A DNA stretch of 64,000 nucleotides from Chloroflexota bacterium (GTDB lineage Bacteria; Chloroflexota; Ktedonobacteria; Ktedonobacterales; Ktedonobacteraceae), in NCBI GenBank assembly GCA_005881495.1, contig VBHI01000311.1, positions 1 through 64,000 on the forward strand. The letters are read 5' to 3'. Shown one piece after another: positions 34,866 to 44,144 of the stretch. The stretch's first letter is position 1, and each line of letters starts with the position of its first letter. Under the pieces are notes generated by a model. That model was not told where the DNA came from. It saw only the letters and a list, made by a program, of their open reading frames with translations, and did not search any database. Position numbers and translations under genes: made by a program.

Positions 34866-35636
34866 GTGGAACCAGCAAAACTATTGGTGCAGGGAGTTTC
34901 TAAAGTCTTTCGCGATGGGCGGAAACCCCTGGATACCCTTGCTGCAATCGACCTGTTCGTCAACGCCGGTGAATTTGTGACCGTCATTGGACCGAGTGGT
35001 TGTGGCAAGAGTACCCTCTTTAATATCGTCGCGGGTGTAGATCAGCCCACTTCCGGCATAGTTGCCATCGATGGCGATGCACAAGGGGAGCGTGCTGGCA
35101 AATCTGGTTACATGCCCCAGCAACCCTTGCTATTACCCTGGCGTACCGTGGAAGAAAATATCATGTTGGGGTTAGATGTGCGCCGTCTACCACGGAGAAA
35201 GGCCGAGCGCGAGGCTTACGAGCTGCTCAAACGCTTTGGATTGGCTGACTTTGCTCACCATTATCCGGCCACACTCTCAGGAGGAATGCGCCAACGCGTG
35301 GCGCTGTTGCGCACTGTCCTGTTCAATTCCTCATTTCTTTTGCTGGATGAACCATTTGGTGCATTGGACGCACTCACCCGACTATCACTCCAGATGTGGT
35401 TACTCGATCTCTGGCAGACCTTTCATTCAAGCGTTCTCTTTATCACGCACGATGTGCGCGAGGCGATCTTACTCTCTGACCGGATCTATGTGCTCAGTGC
35501 GCGTCCTGCTAGAGTGTTGCGCGTCGTCGAGGTTGATTTGCCACGCCCCCGCCGCTCCGAACAGTTGGCGTTGGAGCAGGCAGTGCGCCTGGAACAAGAG
35601 CTGACCACCCTATTGCTGAAGGAGCAACAGTCATGA
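34866..35636 (+). CDS. thiZ: ABC transporter ATPase for a thiamine pyrimidine precursor (ThiZ type)
   Basis: 256 residues. Walker A GPSGCGKST, Q-loop MPQQP, signature LSGGMRQR, Walker B LLLDEPFGALD and switch His in ITHDVREA are all in place. It belongs to the nitrate/taurine/pyrimidine (NitT/TauT) ATPases. The GTG at 34866 is preceded by AGGGAGGAGAGC; an upstream GTG at 34836 lacks a site. The ATGA overlap with the next gene and the TPP riboswitch in front make it the first gene of a thiXYZ operon. Confidence 0.88.
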   Translation: MEPAKLLVQGVSKVFRDGRKPLDTLAAIDLFVNAGEFVTVIGPSGCGKSTLFNIVAGVDQPTSGIVAIDGDAQGERAGKSGYMPQQPLLLPWRTVEENIMLGLDVRRLPRRKAEREAYELLKRFGLADFAHHYPATLSGGMRQRVALLRTVLFNSSFLLLDEPFGALDALTRLSLQMWLLDLWQTFHSSVLFITHDVREAILLSDRIYVLSARPARVLRVVEVDLPRPRRSEQLALEQAVRLEQELTTLLLKEQQS

Positions 35637-36412
35637 AACTACGCTGGTTAGCCGGTTATGGCCCTGCTTTCGTGCTGGGTGTAACTCTATTAGCGTTCTG
35701 GGAATTATATGTCCGCGCCGGGCAGATCAGCTCGCAGGTGCTACCCTCGCCAACTGCTATTATCCAGGCATTGATTGAGCACTGGGACGTGATCTCCATA
35801 CATACCATGCAGACCCTCCTGGAAACGGTGTTGGGTATGGCCGTAGCAATAGTCTTTGGCCTGATTCTGGCTATTACACTTGAAATCTCACGGTGGTCGC
35901 GGCGCGCGGTCTATCCACTGCTGGTGATCTCGCAAACAATACCGATCATCGCCCTTGCCCCTTTGCTGCTCATCTGGTTTGGTATTGACCTTGGTCCAAA
36001 GGTCTTCGTCGTCGCGCTCTACTGCTTCTTTCCTATAGCCGTGGCATGTGCTGACGGCCTGGCGGATGCGGAGCCGGAACTGATCAACCTGTTAAAAAGT
36101 ATGCATGCTTCGCGTTGGCAGATTCTCTGGCTTGTGCGTTTGCCAGGAGCAATGCCGTCATTCTTCTCTGGTTTGCGCATTGCCGCGACATATGGCGTAA
36201 CAGGTGCTATCTTTGGGGAGTATGTGGGGGCATACCAGGGACTGGGTATCTACATGCAACTCTCAGTAAACTCACATGCTATCGTGCTGGTTTTCGCGGC
36301 GATCCTTGTTACCGCTGTGCTCAGCCTTCTTCTTTTTGGACTTGTATCACTGATCGAACGTATTGCTTTGCCCTGGTATCACGGGACAGTTATTGAAAGG
36401 AAGCTATCATGA
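35633..36412 (+). CDS. thiX: ABC transporter permease (ThiX type)
   Basis: 259 residues with six helices. The cytoplasmic coupling loop (EAA motif) reads EPELINLLKSMHASRWQILW, with GLRIAATYGVTGAIFGEY after it, typical for this importer family. It overlaps the ATPase gene by ATGA at 35633-35636 and the binding-protein gene by ATGA at 36409-36412, so the three are translated together. Confidence 0.88.
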   Translation: MKLRWLAGYGPAFVLGVTLLAFWELYVRAGQISSQVLPSPTAIIQALIEHWDVISIHTMQTLLETVLGMAVAIVFGLILAITLEISRWSRRAVYPLLVISQTIPIIALAPLLLIWFGIDLGPKVFVVALYCFFPIAVACADGLADAEPELINLLKSMHASRWQILWLVRLPGAMPSFFSGLRIAATYGVTGAIFGEYVGAYQGLGIYMQLSVNSHAIVLVFAAILVTAVLSLLLFGLVSLIERIALPWYHGTVIERKLS

Positions 36413-37461
36413 ATGCTCGTACACGATTAATTGCCAGTATAGGCATCCCTGTCCTGCTCATTCTACTTGTAGTAGGCGCCTTCCTATGGCAGCAGCGAAG
36501 TAGTGCGGGGACGACGCCAGCCCCGGCGGGTACACAAAAGTTGATCCCCATGAGACTGGCGTTGGACTGGACGCCCAACACGAATCACACAGGAATCTAT
36601 GTTGCCCTGAAAAAGGGTTGGTATCGCGATGCGGGAATAGATCTCCAATTATTACCATATTCGGCCAGCGTTTCACCCGATGTGCTGGTGAGTAGCGGCA
36701 AAGCTGACGTAGGCATCGGCGCCACCGAAGGCATTGTCGCTGATGCGGCAGTGAGTCAGCCGGTGGTCTCGATTGCCGCCATCATTCAACATAACACTTC
36801 GGCGCTGGTAACCCTGGCAAGTTCAGGTTTATCGCGTCCGCGTGACCTGAGCGGTAAAATCTACGGAGGATTTGGCGCATCCTACGAGCCAGCAGTGGTG
36901 GGTGAGATAATCAAGCGAGATGGGGGAACGGGACAATTTAAGAACGTGACCCTGGACGTCGATGCCATGCAAGCACTGGAGTCGCATCGTGTCGATTTTG
37001 CCTGGGTCTTTGAAGGATGGGAGGTTATCCAGGCGCAGCGCGCGGGAGTGAAATTAAACATCTTTCCCATTACAAACTACGGCGTGGCTGATTATTACAC
37101 GCCCAATATTATCGCCAGCCCAAACGAAATCAAGCAGAAGCCCGAGCTATTGCACAGATTTATGGCAGCGACCGCGAAGGGATATGAATACGCTCGTACA
37201 CATGCCCAGGATGCAGCACAGATCCTGCTGAACGCTAATCCACAAGGTACATTCCCAGATCCAGGCCTGGTGGTAGCCAGTCAGGAGTTTCTCAGCCCAC
37301 GCTATGCAGACACCGGGCGGAAATGGGGCTGGCAGGATTCCGCCGCCTGGCACGGCTATCCGCAATTTATTATCAACACAGGCGGCATAGTCGATGCAGG
37401 AGGTCACCCCGTCCATTCCATGGATTTTGAAAGCTTGTACACGAATCAGTTTTTACCCTGA
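36409..37461 (+). CDS. thiY: Substrate-binding protein of the ThiY/THI5 family
   Basis: 350 residues. The mature part starts with LALDWTPNTNHTGIYVALKKGWY, the hallmark of the THI5/NMT1-like ThiY proteins that bind formylaminopyrimidine (a thiamine breakdown product salvaged to HMP). FGASYEPAVV and DFAWVFEGWE line the ligand cleft in the family. The N-terminus has one helix (IGIPVLLILLVVGAF) without a lipobox Cys, so it is either secreted or stays anchored by that helix; the usual lipoprotein anchor of Gram-positive relatives is absent. Specificity is inferred from family and riboswitch. Confidence 0.87.
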   Translation: MNARTRLIASIGIPVLLILLVVGAFLWQQRSSAGTTPAPAGTQKLIPMRLALDWTPNTNHTGIYVALKKGWYRDAGIDLQLLPYSASVSPDVLVSSGKADVGIGATEGIVADAAVSQPVVSIAAIIQHNTSALVTLASSGLSRPRDLSGKIYGGFGASYEPAVVGEIIKRDGGTGQFKNVTLDVDAMQALESHRVDFAWVFEGWEVIQAQRAGVKLNIFPITNYGVADYYTPNIIASPNEIKQKPELLHRFMAATAKGYEYARTHAQDAAQILLNANPQGTFPDPGLVVASQEFLSPRYADTGRKWGWQDSAAWHGYPQFIINTGGIVDAGGHPVHSMDFESLYTNQFLP

Positions 37462-37541
37462 CAGCCACTTCTCCCTTTTGAATTCTGGCGGGTAGCTTGA
37501 GAGTGACCACAAGAAACCGTGAGCCCCTCTCCCGTTTCTCA

Positions 37542-38402
37542 TCAGATCCGCGTGAGTTTTTCCGGGTTGGCAATGACGCGGATCGTCTGAATATGCCCTT
37601 CCTCCACTTCAATGGTCAGGACGGAGAATGCTTGACCGCCAGCGCGGATGATCAGGGCGGCTTGACCGTTGACCTCCCCTAGCTCGACGCGATAGTTCTC
37701 TGGCCAAAAGCGCTTCGTTCCCAGGCTCATGCGTGCCACCGCATCACGCCCGCGAATTGGACGCAGCGCGGCGGTTTTGGTTTTCCCGCCTCCATCCGTC
37801 CACAGCGTCACATTTTCAGAGAGCAGGTTCATCAAGGGGGTCGTCTCACCGGTCTCAACTGCCTGGAAGTACCCGCTGAGCAGTTGCCGGTGGAGTTGGG
37901 GAGAGGCAGGGAAGCGGGGCCGATGGGCACGCAGATGGAGCCTGGCCCGGCTGAAGGAGCGGCGACAGGCCGCTTCACTTTTGTCAAGCATGGTGGCGAT
38001 CTCGGCAAAGTCATACCCGAAGACTTCGCGCAGCAGGAAGACGGCTCGCTCAAACGGTTGGAGCTGCTCCAGCAGCACTAGGAACGCCAGCGAGATCGAT
38101 TCCTGCATATCAACACGCTTTTCCGGGTCGCCCGTTTCAGCCGTCTCTGTTGTGAGGACCGGCTCCGGTAACCAGGGACCCACGTACTGTTCTCGCTTCC
38201 TGCGTGCGAGCTGGAGTTGATCCAGGCATAAGCGCGTGAGGATCGTAGTGAGATACGCTTTGAGCGAGCGAATGTCGTCTTTGGGTTTAGACTGATAACG
38301 CAGGTAGGTTTCCTGCACCATATCTTCGGCATCCATCGCACTCCCCAGCATGCGGTAGGCGATGGAAAAGAGGTAGGGACGATAGGTTTCAAAGGATTCC
38401 AC
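37542..38402 (-). CDS. ECF41-type sigma factor with SnoaL-like C-terminal domain
   Basis: 286 residues. Sigma region 2 (YLFSIAYRMLGSAMDAEDMVQETYLR) and region 4 (ERAVFLLREVFGYDFAEIATML, then CRRSFSRARL) are followed by a 110-residue SnoaL/NTF2-like domain. The linker motif YVGPWLPEP, the DGGGK loop and the terminal NPEKL are ECF41 landmarks; in that group the C-terminal domain acts as a built-in regulator instead of a separate anti-sigma factor. The GTG at 38402 has AGGAGGAAAC 4-5 bases before it. The usual carboxymuconolactone decarboxylase neighbour is not present. Confidence 0.88.
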   Translation of the reverse strand: MESFETYRPYLFSIAYRMLGSAMDAEDMVQETYLRYQSKPKDDIRSLKAYLTTILTRLCLDQLQLARRKREQYVGPWLPEPVLTTETAETGDPEKRVDMQESISLAFLVLLEQLQPFERAVFLLREVFGYDFAEIATMLDKSEAACRRSFSRARLHLRAHRPRFPASPQLHRQLLSGYFQAVETGETTPLMNLLSENVTLWTDGGGKTKTAALRPIRGRDAVARMSLGTKRFWPENYRVELGEVNGQAALIIRAGGQAFSVLTIEVEEGHIQTIRVIANPEKLTRI

Positions 38403-38482
38403 TCTGTTTCCTCCTGTTCCTCCTGGAGTCAACTCATAAGAACTGATGTTGTCCCTGGATCATTGTTACTATTCCATTTGTG

Positions 38483-38944
38483 CTATTTCCTTTCCAACAC
38501 AAACACCGGATGGGTGAGCACCGCACGCTCAAATTCCTCCAGGGAAGAGTCTGCGGTGACGCCATAGTAGCGAGCGAAGGGGTTGCCGCCCTTGATTTCT
38601 TCTCGCAAAAGGAGGGCCGCCTCGCCTTTGGGCAGTTCTCTTACGTTGATCGTTTCAGAACGACGCCCACGCGTGAGGATGGCCTCCCCCGCTGCTCGCA
38701 GATTGCGCACCCAATCCACTATTCCATACACGGAGCCCACATAGCGCTTCCCATTCCGCTCAATAATCGCTAGCGAGACCGTACGCAGCAGCCCGCTTTT
38801 GCGCCCACGCACGGTGAGCAGGTACATGGGGTAGTTCCCAAAGAAAATGAAAGGTCCTCTTAGCTTGAAGCCCGCGCGCAGCAGGGTCAATGTCAGAGCA
38901 TTTCCCAGACGTACAAAAAACGGGACCTGAGATGTTTTTGCCAT
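38483..38944 (-). CDS. Deazaflavin (F420)-dependent nitroreductase-family protein
   Basis: 153 residues of the Ddn/FDOR family, a split beta-barrel that uses F420H2. The cofactor-binding motif reads LLTVRGRKSGLLRTVSL (family TTGRKSGxxRTxPL), and VYGIVDWVRNLRAAGEA follows. GAGAAGGAAAAT precedes the ATG. It lies 80 bases upstream of the sigma factor in the same direction and may share its transcript. The substrate cannot be predicted. Confidence 0.83.
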   Translation of the reverse strand: MAKTSQVPFFVRLGNALTLTLLRAGFKLRGPFIFFGNYPMYLLTVRGRKSGLLRTVSLAIIERNGKRYVGSVYGIVDWVRNLRAAGEAILTRGRRSETINVRELPKGEAALLLREEIKGGNPFARYYGVTADSSLEEFERAVLTHPVFVLERK

Positions 38945-39290
38945 ATTTTCCTTCTCATTCTATCTCATTCTCTGAGTAGATACGTTGTCGTGATGACCAC
39001 CACATTTGATCATTCGCTTCGCTCAGAGCTTGCCCTGAACGAAGTGAAGGGGTGACACGGTGTGACTGTTCATGCACATTGACAAATTAACCGGGACAAT
39101 CGTAGGGGCCGATTTATCGCGCCCAGCGCCGATTTATCGGCCCTCGGTGCATGTATCGATATCCGGATGAATTTGTTAATTTCCATAAACTGTCAAGGAC
39201 TCTTCTTCACAATTGAACCTTGCCTTACAAATAAAGAGGGTTGAGCTACCCTTTTTGGGACAGGTGCCAGTCTGATTTTTCGCAATGTCT
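38945..39290. other. Intergenic region with two kinds of dispersed repeat
   Basis: 346 bases without a gene. It has an inverted CATTCGCTTCGCTCAG / CCCTGAACGAAGTGAAGGGGTGAC pair (about 39011-39057), related to the GTCACCCTGAGCGAAGCGAAGGG repeats at 50.4 kb, and the 43-bp palindrome described next. Confidence 0.6.
39101..39143. repeat. 43-bp dispersed palindrome, copy 1
   Basis: CGTAGGGGCCGATTTATCG, then CGCCCAGCGC, then CGATTTATCGGCCC. The arms GGGCCGAT and ATCGGCCC pair, and GCCGATTTATCG is also a direct repeat within the unit. It differs from the copy at 61973 by one base (CAGC versus CACC). Confidence 0.88.
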
Positions 39291-39944
39291 CTATGTCTCT
39301 AGCTCTCGCGAATTCGTGTGTATAATCAACAATAAACCACTATCCAGGGAGACCTCAGCCTGCTCGTCTGTCAGGACATTGCTCACCCCTCGTGGCTTGC
39401 CAAAACGGAGTGCCTCTCCATGCAGGGGATAGTATAACCCTTTGGTGCGTACGTTCTCGGCCTCGCCGGTCAGTGGAAATAGCGAGAGCAGGTCGCCAGG
39501 CTGCCCATTGATAGCGGCGCTTCCTGGTCCGCTCAGCAGCCAGCAGACTGCTGGCCCATCAACAATACGTATTGGAACCGTCGGAAAACCGGCCAGCAGC
39601 AGTATATTCGCTATGCTGTGGTCAAAGCGCGCGCCACCCAGCCCCCCGAGCAGCGTAATCGTACTGGCGCCTTCCTCGATGGCCACCTGAATGGCAAGCT
39701 CAGTATCGGTCTCATCTTTCTCCGCTGCAACCTGTACGATACGGCTCCCCTGTTCCTTCAGTTGTTGCAATCGAAGAGCATCAAGCGAGTCGAAGTCACC
39801 TACCATGATTGCCGGCATGCAATCATAGCGGAGAGCTATCGCTGCTCCACTATCGGCGGCAATAATGATATCTGCTGCGGCAATAGCAGTAGTAACAGCT
39901 TCCCCAGGTTGTAGTGTTCCCCCGGCAAATATCACGGCGTGCAT
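39291..39944 (-). CDS. thiN: Thiamine pyrophosphokinase
   Basis: 217 residues. It transfers pyrophosphate from ATP to thiamine to make TPP. Motifs: AADSGAAIAL, GDFDSLD (metal/ATP), EKDETDTELAI, LGGLGGARFDHSIANI and a C-terminal beta domain with GVSNVLTDEQAEVSLDSG that binds thiamine. It completes the thiamine salvage theme with the transporter 2 kb upstream, but has no riboswitch of its own here. Confidence 0.93.
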   Translation of the reverse strand: MHAVIFAGGTLQPGEAVTTAIAAADIIIAADSGAAIALRYDCMPAIMVGDFDSLDALRLQQLKEQGSRIVQVAAEKDETDTELAIQVAIEEGASTITLLGGLGGARFDHSIANILLLAGFPTVPIRIVDGPAVCWLLSGPGSAAINGQPGDLLSLFPLTGEAENVRTKGLYYPLHGEALRFGKPRGVSNVLTDEQAEVSLDSGLLLIIHTNSRELET

Positions 39945-40043
39945 TGCATGTATACCTTTCTGCTAGATTCGTAGCTATGCCTTCTCCTCCAACGTTATAT
40001 CATTTAGTATCAAGAATAACTCAAAAAAGGTATCGATAAGTCT

Positions 40044-41396
40044 ATGGCTTTTTCTGGCAAAACACATCAACTCCGTTCGTGGGGACGCTATCCAACAGTG
40101 TTACCCGCTGAGGTACGTCCAGTCTACTGGCGCAGTGAATTACCCGATCTTGCTCATTTTGAACAGCCTCTTCTCCCTTATGCTTATGGGAGAAGTTATG
40201 GCGATAGCTGCCTTAACGAGGGCGGCGTTTCTCTGGATGTGAGCCACCTGCGGCGTTTCATCTCTTTTGACAAAGCTGAAGGCCTGCTGTGCTGTGAGGC
40301 AGGTGTATCTCTGGCTGAGGTGCTCGAACTCGTTGTCCCGCGCGGCTGGTTTATTCCGGTCACTCCAGGCACCAAATTTGTCTCCGTTGGGGGAGCTATT
40401 GCCAACGATGTGCACGGCAAAAACCATCATAAGGCGGGCACCTTTGGCTGCCATATCACTCGTTTTGAACTCCTGCGTTCAAATGGCGAACGACTCATCT
40501 GTTCCCCCCACAAGAATACGAAGTTGTTTGAGGCGACAATAGGCGGCCTCGGCCTCACTGGCGTCATCCTGTGGGCTGAATTTCGCTTGAAGCCAATCAT
40601 CAATCCCTTCATTGACATGGAGCGCATCCAGTTCTCTTCGCTTGATGAATTTATGCAGATTTCCGCCGAAACAGACCAGAAATATGAATATACTATGTCC
40701 TGGGTGGACGTCTTGATTGGAGGGCGGGATCTGTGCAGGGGTATTTTCATGTGCGGGAATAACGACCAATCAAGGGTGCGGGCGTCGCAGAAAATTGGCA
40801 AAAAGCTGCCCCTGACTGTACCCTTTGATTTTCCCTCCTTTATGTTGAATACCTTGACGGTCAAGTCATTTAACGAGCTGTATTACCACTCGCAGTTTAG
40901 CAAGAGAGTGCATAAGGTTGTGCCGTATGAACCATTCTTTTATCCACTCGACTCCATTCACGAGTGGAATCGTATGTATGGCAAACGTGGCTTCCTACAG
41001 TATCAGTTTGTGGTGCCCTTCCAGGATGGCTTTGAGGCGATGAGAGAGATTATCGGCCGCATACAGCATTCTGGCGAAGGCTCATTTTTAACGGTACTCA
41101 AAACCTTTGGCACGATACCGTCGCCAGGTATGCTCTCCTTCCCGCGACCCGGTCTAACCCTTGCCCTGGATTTCGCCTTCGATGGACAGAAAACGTTACG
41201 CTTGCTCGATGAACTTGATGAGATTGTGCGCCAGAGTGGTGGCGCGGTCTATCCTGCAAAAGATGCGCGCATGAGCGCAGAAAACTTCCAGGCATTTTTC
41301 CCCCGGTGGCAAGAGTTTGCCCACTATGTTGATCCACGCTTTTCCTCCAGTTTCTGGCGGCGTGTGAGTCATGCTAACAAGCTGGCAATGGTGTAA
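40044..41396 (+). CDS. dprE1: Decaprenylphosphoryl-ribose oxidase-like FAD enzyme (DprE1 type)
   Basis: 450 residues. The FAD-binding domain shows YGRSYGDSCLNEGGV, EAGVSLAEVLELVVPRGWFIPVTPG, SVGGAIANDVHGKNHHKAGTF and GGLGLTGVI. The C-terminal substrate domain has GFLQYQFVVP, SFLTVLKTFG and GGAVYPAKDAR with the active Lys region. DprE1 oxidises polyprenyl-phosphoryl-ribose at C2. The residue matching Cys387 of the M. tuberculosis enzyme, in NICVDFP, is Ala here (LTLALDFA). The partner reductase gene follows after five bases. The polymer that needs the resulting arabinose donor is not known in this group. Confidence 0.87.
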   Translation: MAFSGKTHQLRSWGRYPTVLPAEVRPVYWRSELPDLAHFEQPLLPYAYGRSYGDSCLNEGGVSLDVSHLRRFISFDKAEGLLCCEAGVSLAEVLELVVPRGWFIPVTPGTKFVSVGGAIANDVHGKNHHKAGTFGCHITRFELLRSNGERLICSPHKNTKLFEATIGGLGLTGVILWAEFRLKPIINPFIDMERIQFSSLDEFMQISAETDQKYEYTMSWVDVLIGGRDLCRGIFMCGNNDQSRVRASQKIGKKLPLTVPFDFPSFMLNTLTVKSFNELYYHSQFSKRVHKVVPYEPFFYPLDSIHEWNRMYGKRGFLQYQFVVPFQDGFEAMREIIGRIQHSGEGSFLTVLKTFGTIPSPGMLSFPRPGLTLALDFAFDGQKTLRLLDELDEIVRQSGGAVYPAKDARMSAENFQAFFPRWQEFAHYVDPRFSSSFWRRVSHANKLAMV

Positions 41397-41401
41397 AGAA
41401 A

Positions 41402-42136
41402 ATGAGAATGTTAATTGTAGGGGCAACCTCGGCGATTGCCCATGAAACGGCCAAGTGTTTCGCAAAGGATGGCGCCGAGTTCTTTCTCGTTGGTCGCTCT
41501 CCTGAAAAGCTTGAGGATGTTGGGAACGATCTAAAGGTGCGCGGCGCAAAGCGTATCGAGACGTATGCGCTCGATGTCACTTGTCTTGACCGTCACCAGG
41601 AAATGATCGAGACCGCCATTACGAGGCTTGATGGACTGGATATGGTGCTGATTGCCCACGGAACATTAGGGGACCAGCAGAAATGCCAGCGCAGCGTCGT
41701 AGAGACGATGAAAGAATTTACGACCAATTGTACCAGCGTCATTTCGCTCTTGACTATCCTGGCTGGTTATTTTGAGCAGCAGAAGCGCGGTTGTATCGCG
41801 GTTGTCTCTTCTGTAGCTGGCGACCGCGGACGACAAAGCAACTACGTCTATGGAGCAGCCAAAGGCGGGGTAAGCGTTTTCTTGCAGGGACTACGCAATC
41901 GACTGAGCAAGTCGGGTGTCGCGGTTGTCACTGTGAAACCCGGTCTTATCGATACCCCTATGACGGCTACAATCAAGAAGGGGCTGCTGGCTGCCAGCGC
42001 GAAAAATATCGGTGAGGGTATCTACCACGCAATGAAGAGTCGAAAAGATGTCGTCTATCTACCGTGGTTCTGGCGTCCCATCATACTGGTAATAAGAAGT
42101 ATTCCCGAAGCAGTCTTCAAGAGGCTGTCATTGTGA
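41402..42136 (+). CDS. dprE2: Short-chain dehydrogenase, DprE2-like
   Basis: 244 residues of the SDR family. NAD(P) loop MLIVGATSAIAHETA (a GATSAIA form typical of DprE2), IAHGTLGDQ, catalytic Ser in VVSSVAGDRGR and Tyr/Lys in YVYGAAKGG. The last 25 residues include a hydrophobic stretch (WFWRPIILVIRSI) that should sit at the membrane. DprE2 reduces the keto intermediate made by DprE1 to polyprenyl-phosphoryl-arabinose. It is five bases after dprE1 with the same strand, which supports the assignment. Confidence 0.88.
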   Translation: MRMLIVGATSAIAHETAKCFAKDGAEFFLVGRSPEKLEDVGNDLKVRGAKRIETYALDVTCLDRHQEMIETAITRLDGLDMVLIAHGTLGDQQKCQRSVVETMKEFTTNCTSVISLLTILAGYFEQQKRGCIAVVSSVAGDRGRQSNYVYGAAKGGVSVFLQGLRNRLSKSGVAVVTVKPGLIDTPMTATIKKGLLAASAKNIGEGIYHAMKSRKDVVYLPWFWRPIILVIRSIPEAVFKRLSL

Positions 42137-42150
42137 GAAGTTAGCAGACA

Positions 42151-42894
42151 CTATTTCTTATTCTCTCTCTGTCTCAGCGCCTCATAAAGAGCAATACTGC
42201 CCGCAACTGCCGCGTTCAGCGAGTTGACGTGCCCCCTCATGGGCAGCTTAATCAGGAGATCACAGTGTTCACGCACCAGGCGACTGATTCCTTTCCCTTC
42301 GTTACCCACGACCAGGGCGAGCGCACCAGTCAGGTTGGCATTATAATACTCGGTTTTGGCCTCACCTGCCAGTCCAATCACCCAGATCTGTTGTTTTTTC
42401 AGGAAATCAATAGTGCGCGTGAGATTTGTTTCTTGCGCAATAAGCAAATGTTCAGTTGCACCGGCTGAGGTTTTGATCACCGTTGCGTTCACCTCTGCCG
42501 CGCGATGTTCTGGCAGGATAACGCCGTGAACTCCGACCGATTCGGCTGTACGAAGCAGAGAACCAAGGTTATTGACGTCCTGGATGGCATCAAGGATGAG
42601 TAAAAAAGGATCCTCATGTTTGAGAGCAGCATGGGCGAGAATCTCGTCTAATGCGGCATATGCTCGCGCTTCCACAACAGCAATACAGCCCTGGTGAACG
42701 GCTCCATGGCTAAGCTGGTCAAGACGAGTACGAGAGACTTTCTCCGTTGGGATATGTTTGTGTTCAGCCTCTTGCAGGATTGCGGCCAGGTTTGATGCTT
42801 CACGTTGGCCTTCAGCGAATAAAATGCGTTTGACCTGTCGCTTCGAATGCAGCGTCTCCAGAATAGGGTTGCGTCCCCAGATGTATTCAGGCAT
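42151..42894 (-). CDS. rlmB: 23S rRNA 2'-O-methyltransferase RlmB (SpoU/TrmH family)
   Basis: 247 residues. N-terminal substrate-binding domain (IWGRNPILETLHS) and C-terminal SPOUT domain with the three family motifs: DAIQDVNNLGSLLRTAESVG, VVGNEGKGISRLV and IKLPMRGHVNSLNAAVAGSIALYE. RlmB methylates G2251 of 23S rRNA (E. coli numbering); related TrmH-type enzymes cannot be fully excluded. It ends 15 bases from dprE2 on the opposite strand. Confidence 0.9.
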   Translation of the reverse strand: MPEYIWGRNPILETLHSKRQVKRILFAEGQREASNLAAILQEAEHKHIPTEKVSRTRLDQLSHGAVHQGCIAVVEARAYAALDEILAHAALKHEDPFLLILDAIQDVNNLGSLLRTAESVGVHGVILPEHRAAEVNATVIKTSAGATEHLLIAQETNLTRTIDFLKKQQIWVIGLAGEAKTEYYNANLTGALALVVGNEGKGISRLVREHCDLLIKLPMRGHVNSLNAAVAGSIALYEALRQRENKK

Positions 42895-42934
42895 ATAACC
42901 TTGTACTCATTCCTTTCTATTCAGATACCTTATG

Positions 42935-43600
42935 TCAAGGTGTTCTGAATAAACCACAAACAAGTTCGCGCACAGGGGCATAGCTATGGCGGTGTAAGGG
43001 GGTCACGCCATGTTCTCGAAGCGCTGCCAGGTGGGTGACAGTGCCGTAGCCCTTGTTATGATCAAAACCATAGAGGGGATACTGCTCATGCAGCTGCAGC
43101 ATAAGGCGGTCGCGTGTGACCTTTGCGACGATTGAGGCCGCTGCAATGGAGAGGCAGCATGCGTCGCCTTTGATGATCGAACGTTGTGGTAGGGACAGGC
43201 GCGGTAAGTGCAGGGCATCGAGCAGTAGCGCTTCTGCTGGAACAGCGAGCTGACTAAGAGCTGCATACATGGCGTGCTTGGTAGCCTGTAAAATATTGAT
43301 CTTGTCGATTAATTCAACAGAGCCGACACCAATGCCCGTTGCCACCGCAAATTGCATGATAGCATCATACAGGCGATCTCTCGCTTGTGCTGTCAACTGC
43401 TTGGAGTCACGCGCACCTGCTAAATGCATCGTCAAATCGGGGTCATTAAGTGGCAGTATGACAGCGGCTGCCATAACAGGTCCCGCCAGGCACCCCCGTC
43501 CTACCTCATCGACTCCTGCAATAAAAGAATAGCCCTGCTCAAACAGGGCCATTTCTTCTTCTAGCGTTGGTGCAGCTAGTTTATGCGTCTGTACTTTCAT
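42935..43600 (-). CDS. rnhB: Ribonuclease HII
   Basis: 221 residues. Active-site acids: Asp and Glu in [16 protein letters not shown], Asp in [11 protein letters not shown] and in [20 protein letters not shown]. RNase HII removes ribonucleotides from DNA. The ATG at 43600 overlaps the rplS end by 20 bases; a second ATG at 43552 (AGAAGAAGAA before it) also fits, as the first 16 residues are not conserved. It is read with rplS, a common gene order. Confidence 0.93.
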   Translation of the reverse strand: MKVQTHKLAAPTLEEEMALFEQGYSFIAGVDEVGRGCLAGPVMAAAVILPLNDPDLTMHLAGARDSKQLTAQARDRLYDAIMQFAVATGIGVGSVELIDKINILQATKHAMYAALSQLAVPAEALLLDALHLPRLSLPQRSIIKGDACCLSIAAASIVAKVTRDRLMLQLHEQYPLYGFDHNKGYGTVTHLAALREHGVTPLHRHSYAPVRELVCGLFRTP

Positions 43601-44060
43601 TGGCAGTACTGATTGTATTAGTAGTACTGGAAAGCTTGGCAGCCTTAGCAGCCTCTTTGGCCGCGGCTTCCTTGCTTGTCATTGGACGAAGTTCCTTTAG
43701 GCGAGCAGCCTTACCGGTCAACCCGCGCAGGTAGTAGAGCTGCTTGCGGCGTACTCGAGCGTGTCGTATTACCTCGATCTTCTCTATACGGGGAGAATGG
43801 AGAAGAAATGTGCGCTCAACGCCCACACCATTAGTGATGCGGCGTACAGTAAAGTTTTGGTTGACGCCACCGCCACGCAGGCGCATGACGACACCTTCGA
43901 AAGGCTGTAGGCGTTCGCGGTTCCCCTCAACGACTTTTACTTGCAGGCGTACCGTGTCACCTGATTTAATTTCTGGTATTTCTTTACGTAGCTGTGCATT
44001 TTCGACCGCGACCAGCAACGCCCGCCCGGCAGGTTTGGTTATGACTTGTTTGTCGGCCAT
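43581..44060 (-). CDS. rplS: Ribosomal protein L19
   Basis: 159 residues. The L19 core is clear: [55 protein letters not shown] and [21 protein letters not shown] 30-40 residue Ala/Lys/Ser/Thr-rich tail goes beyond the usual end. TAGGAGGTGTAGAAGG before the ATG is a strong ribosome site. Confidence 0.97.
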   Translation of the reverse strand: MADKQVITKPAGRALLVAVENAQLRKEIPEIKSGDTVRLQVKVVEGNRERLQPFEGVVMRLRGGGVNQNFTVRRITNGVGVERTFLLHSPRIEKIEVIRHARVRRKQLYYLRGLTGKAARLKELRPMTSKEAAAKEAAKAAKLSSTTNTISTANESTDA

Positions 44061-44144
44061 CCTTCTACACCTCCTAGTGCGCCTGATACTCAGCCTCGGA
44101 AAAATACCCGCAAGTAAGCGTAGCAGAGCATCGAGCGCGAGAAT

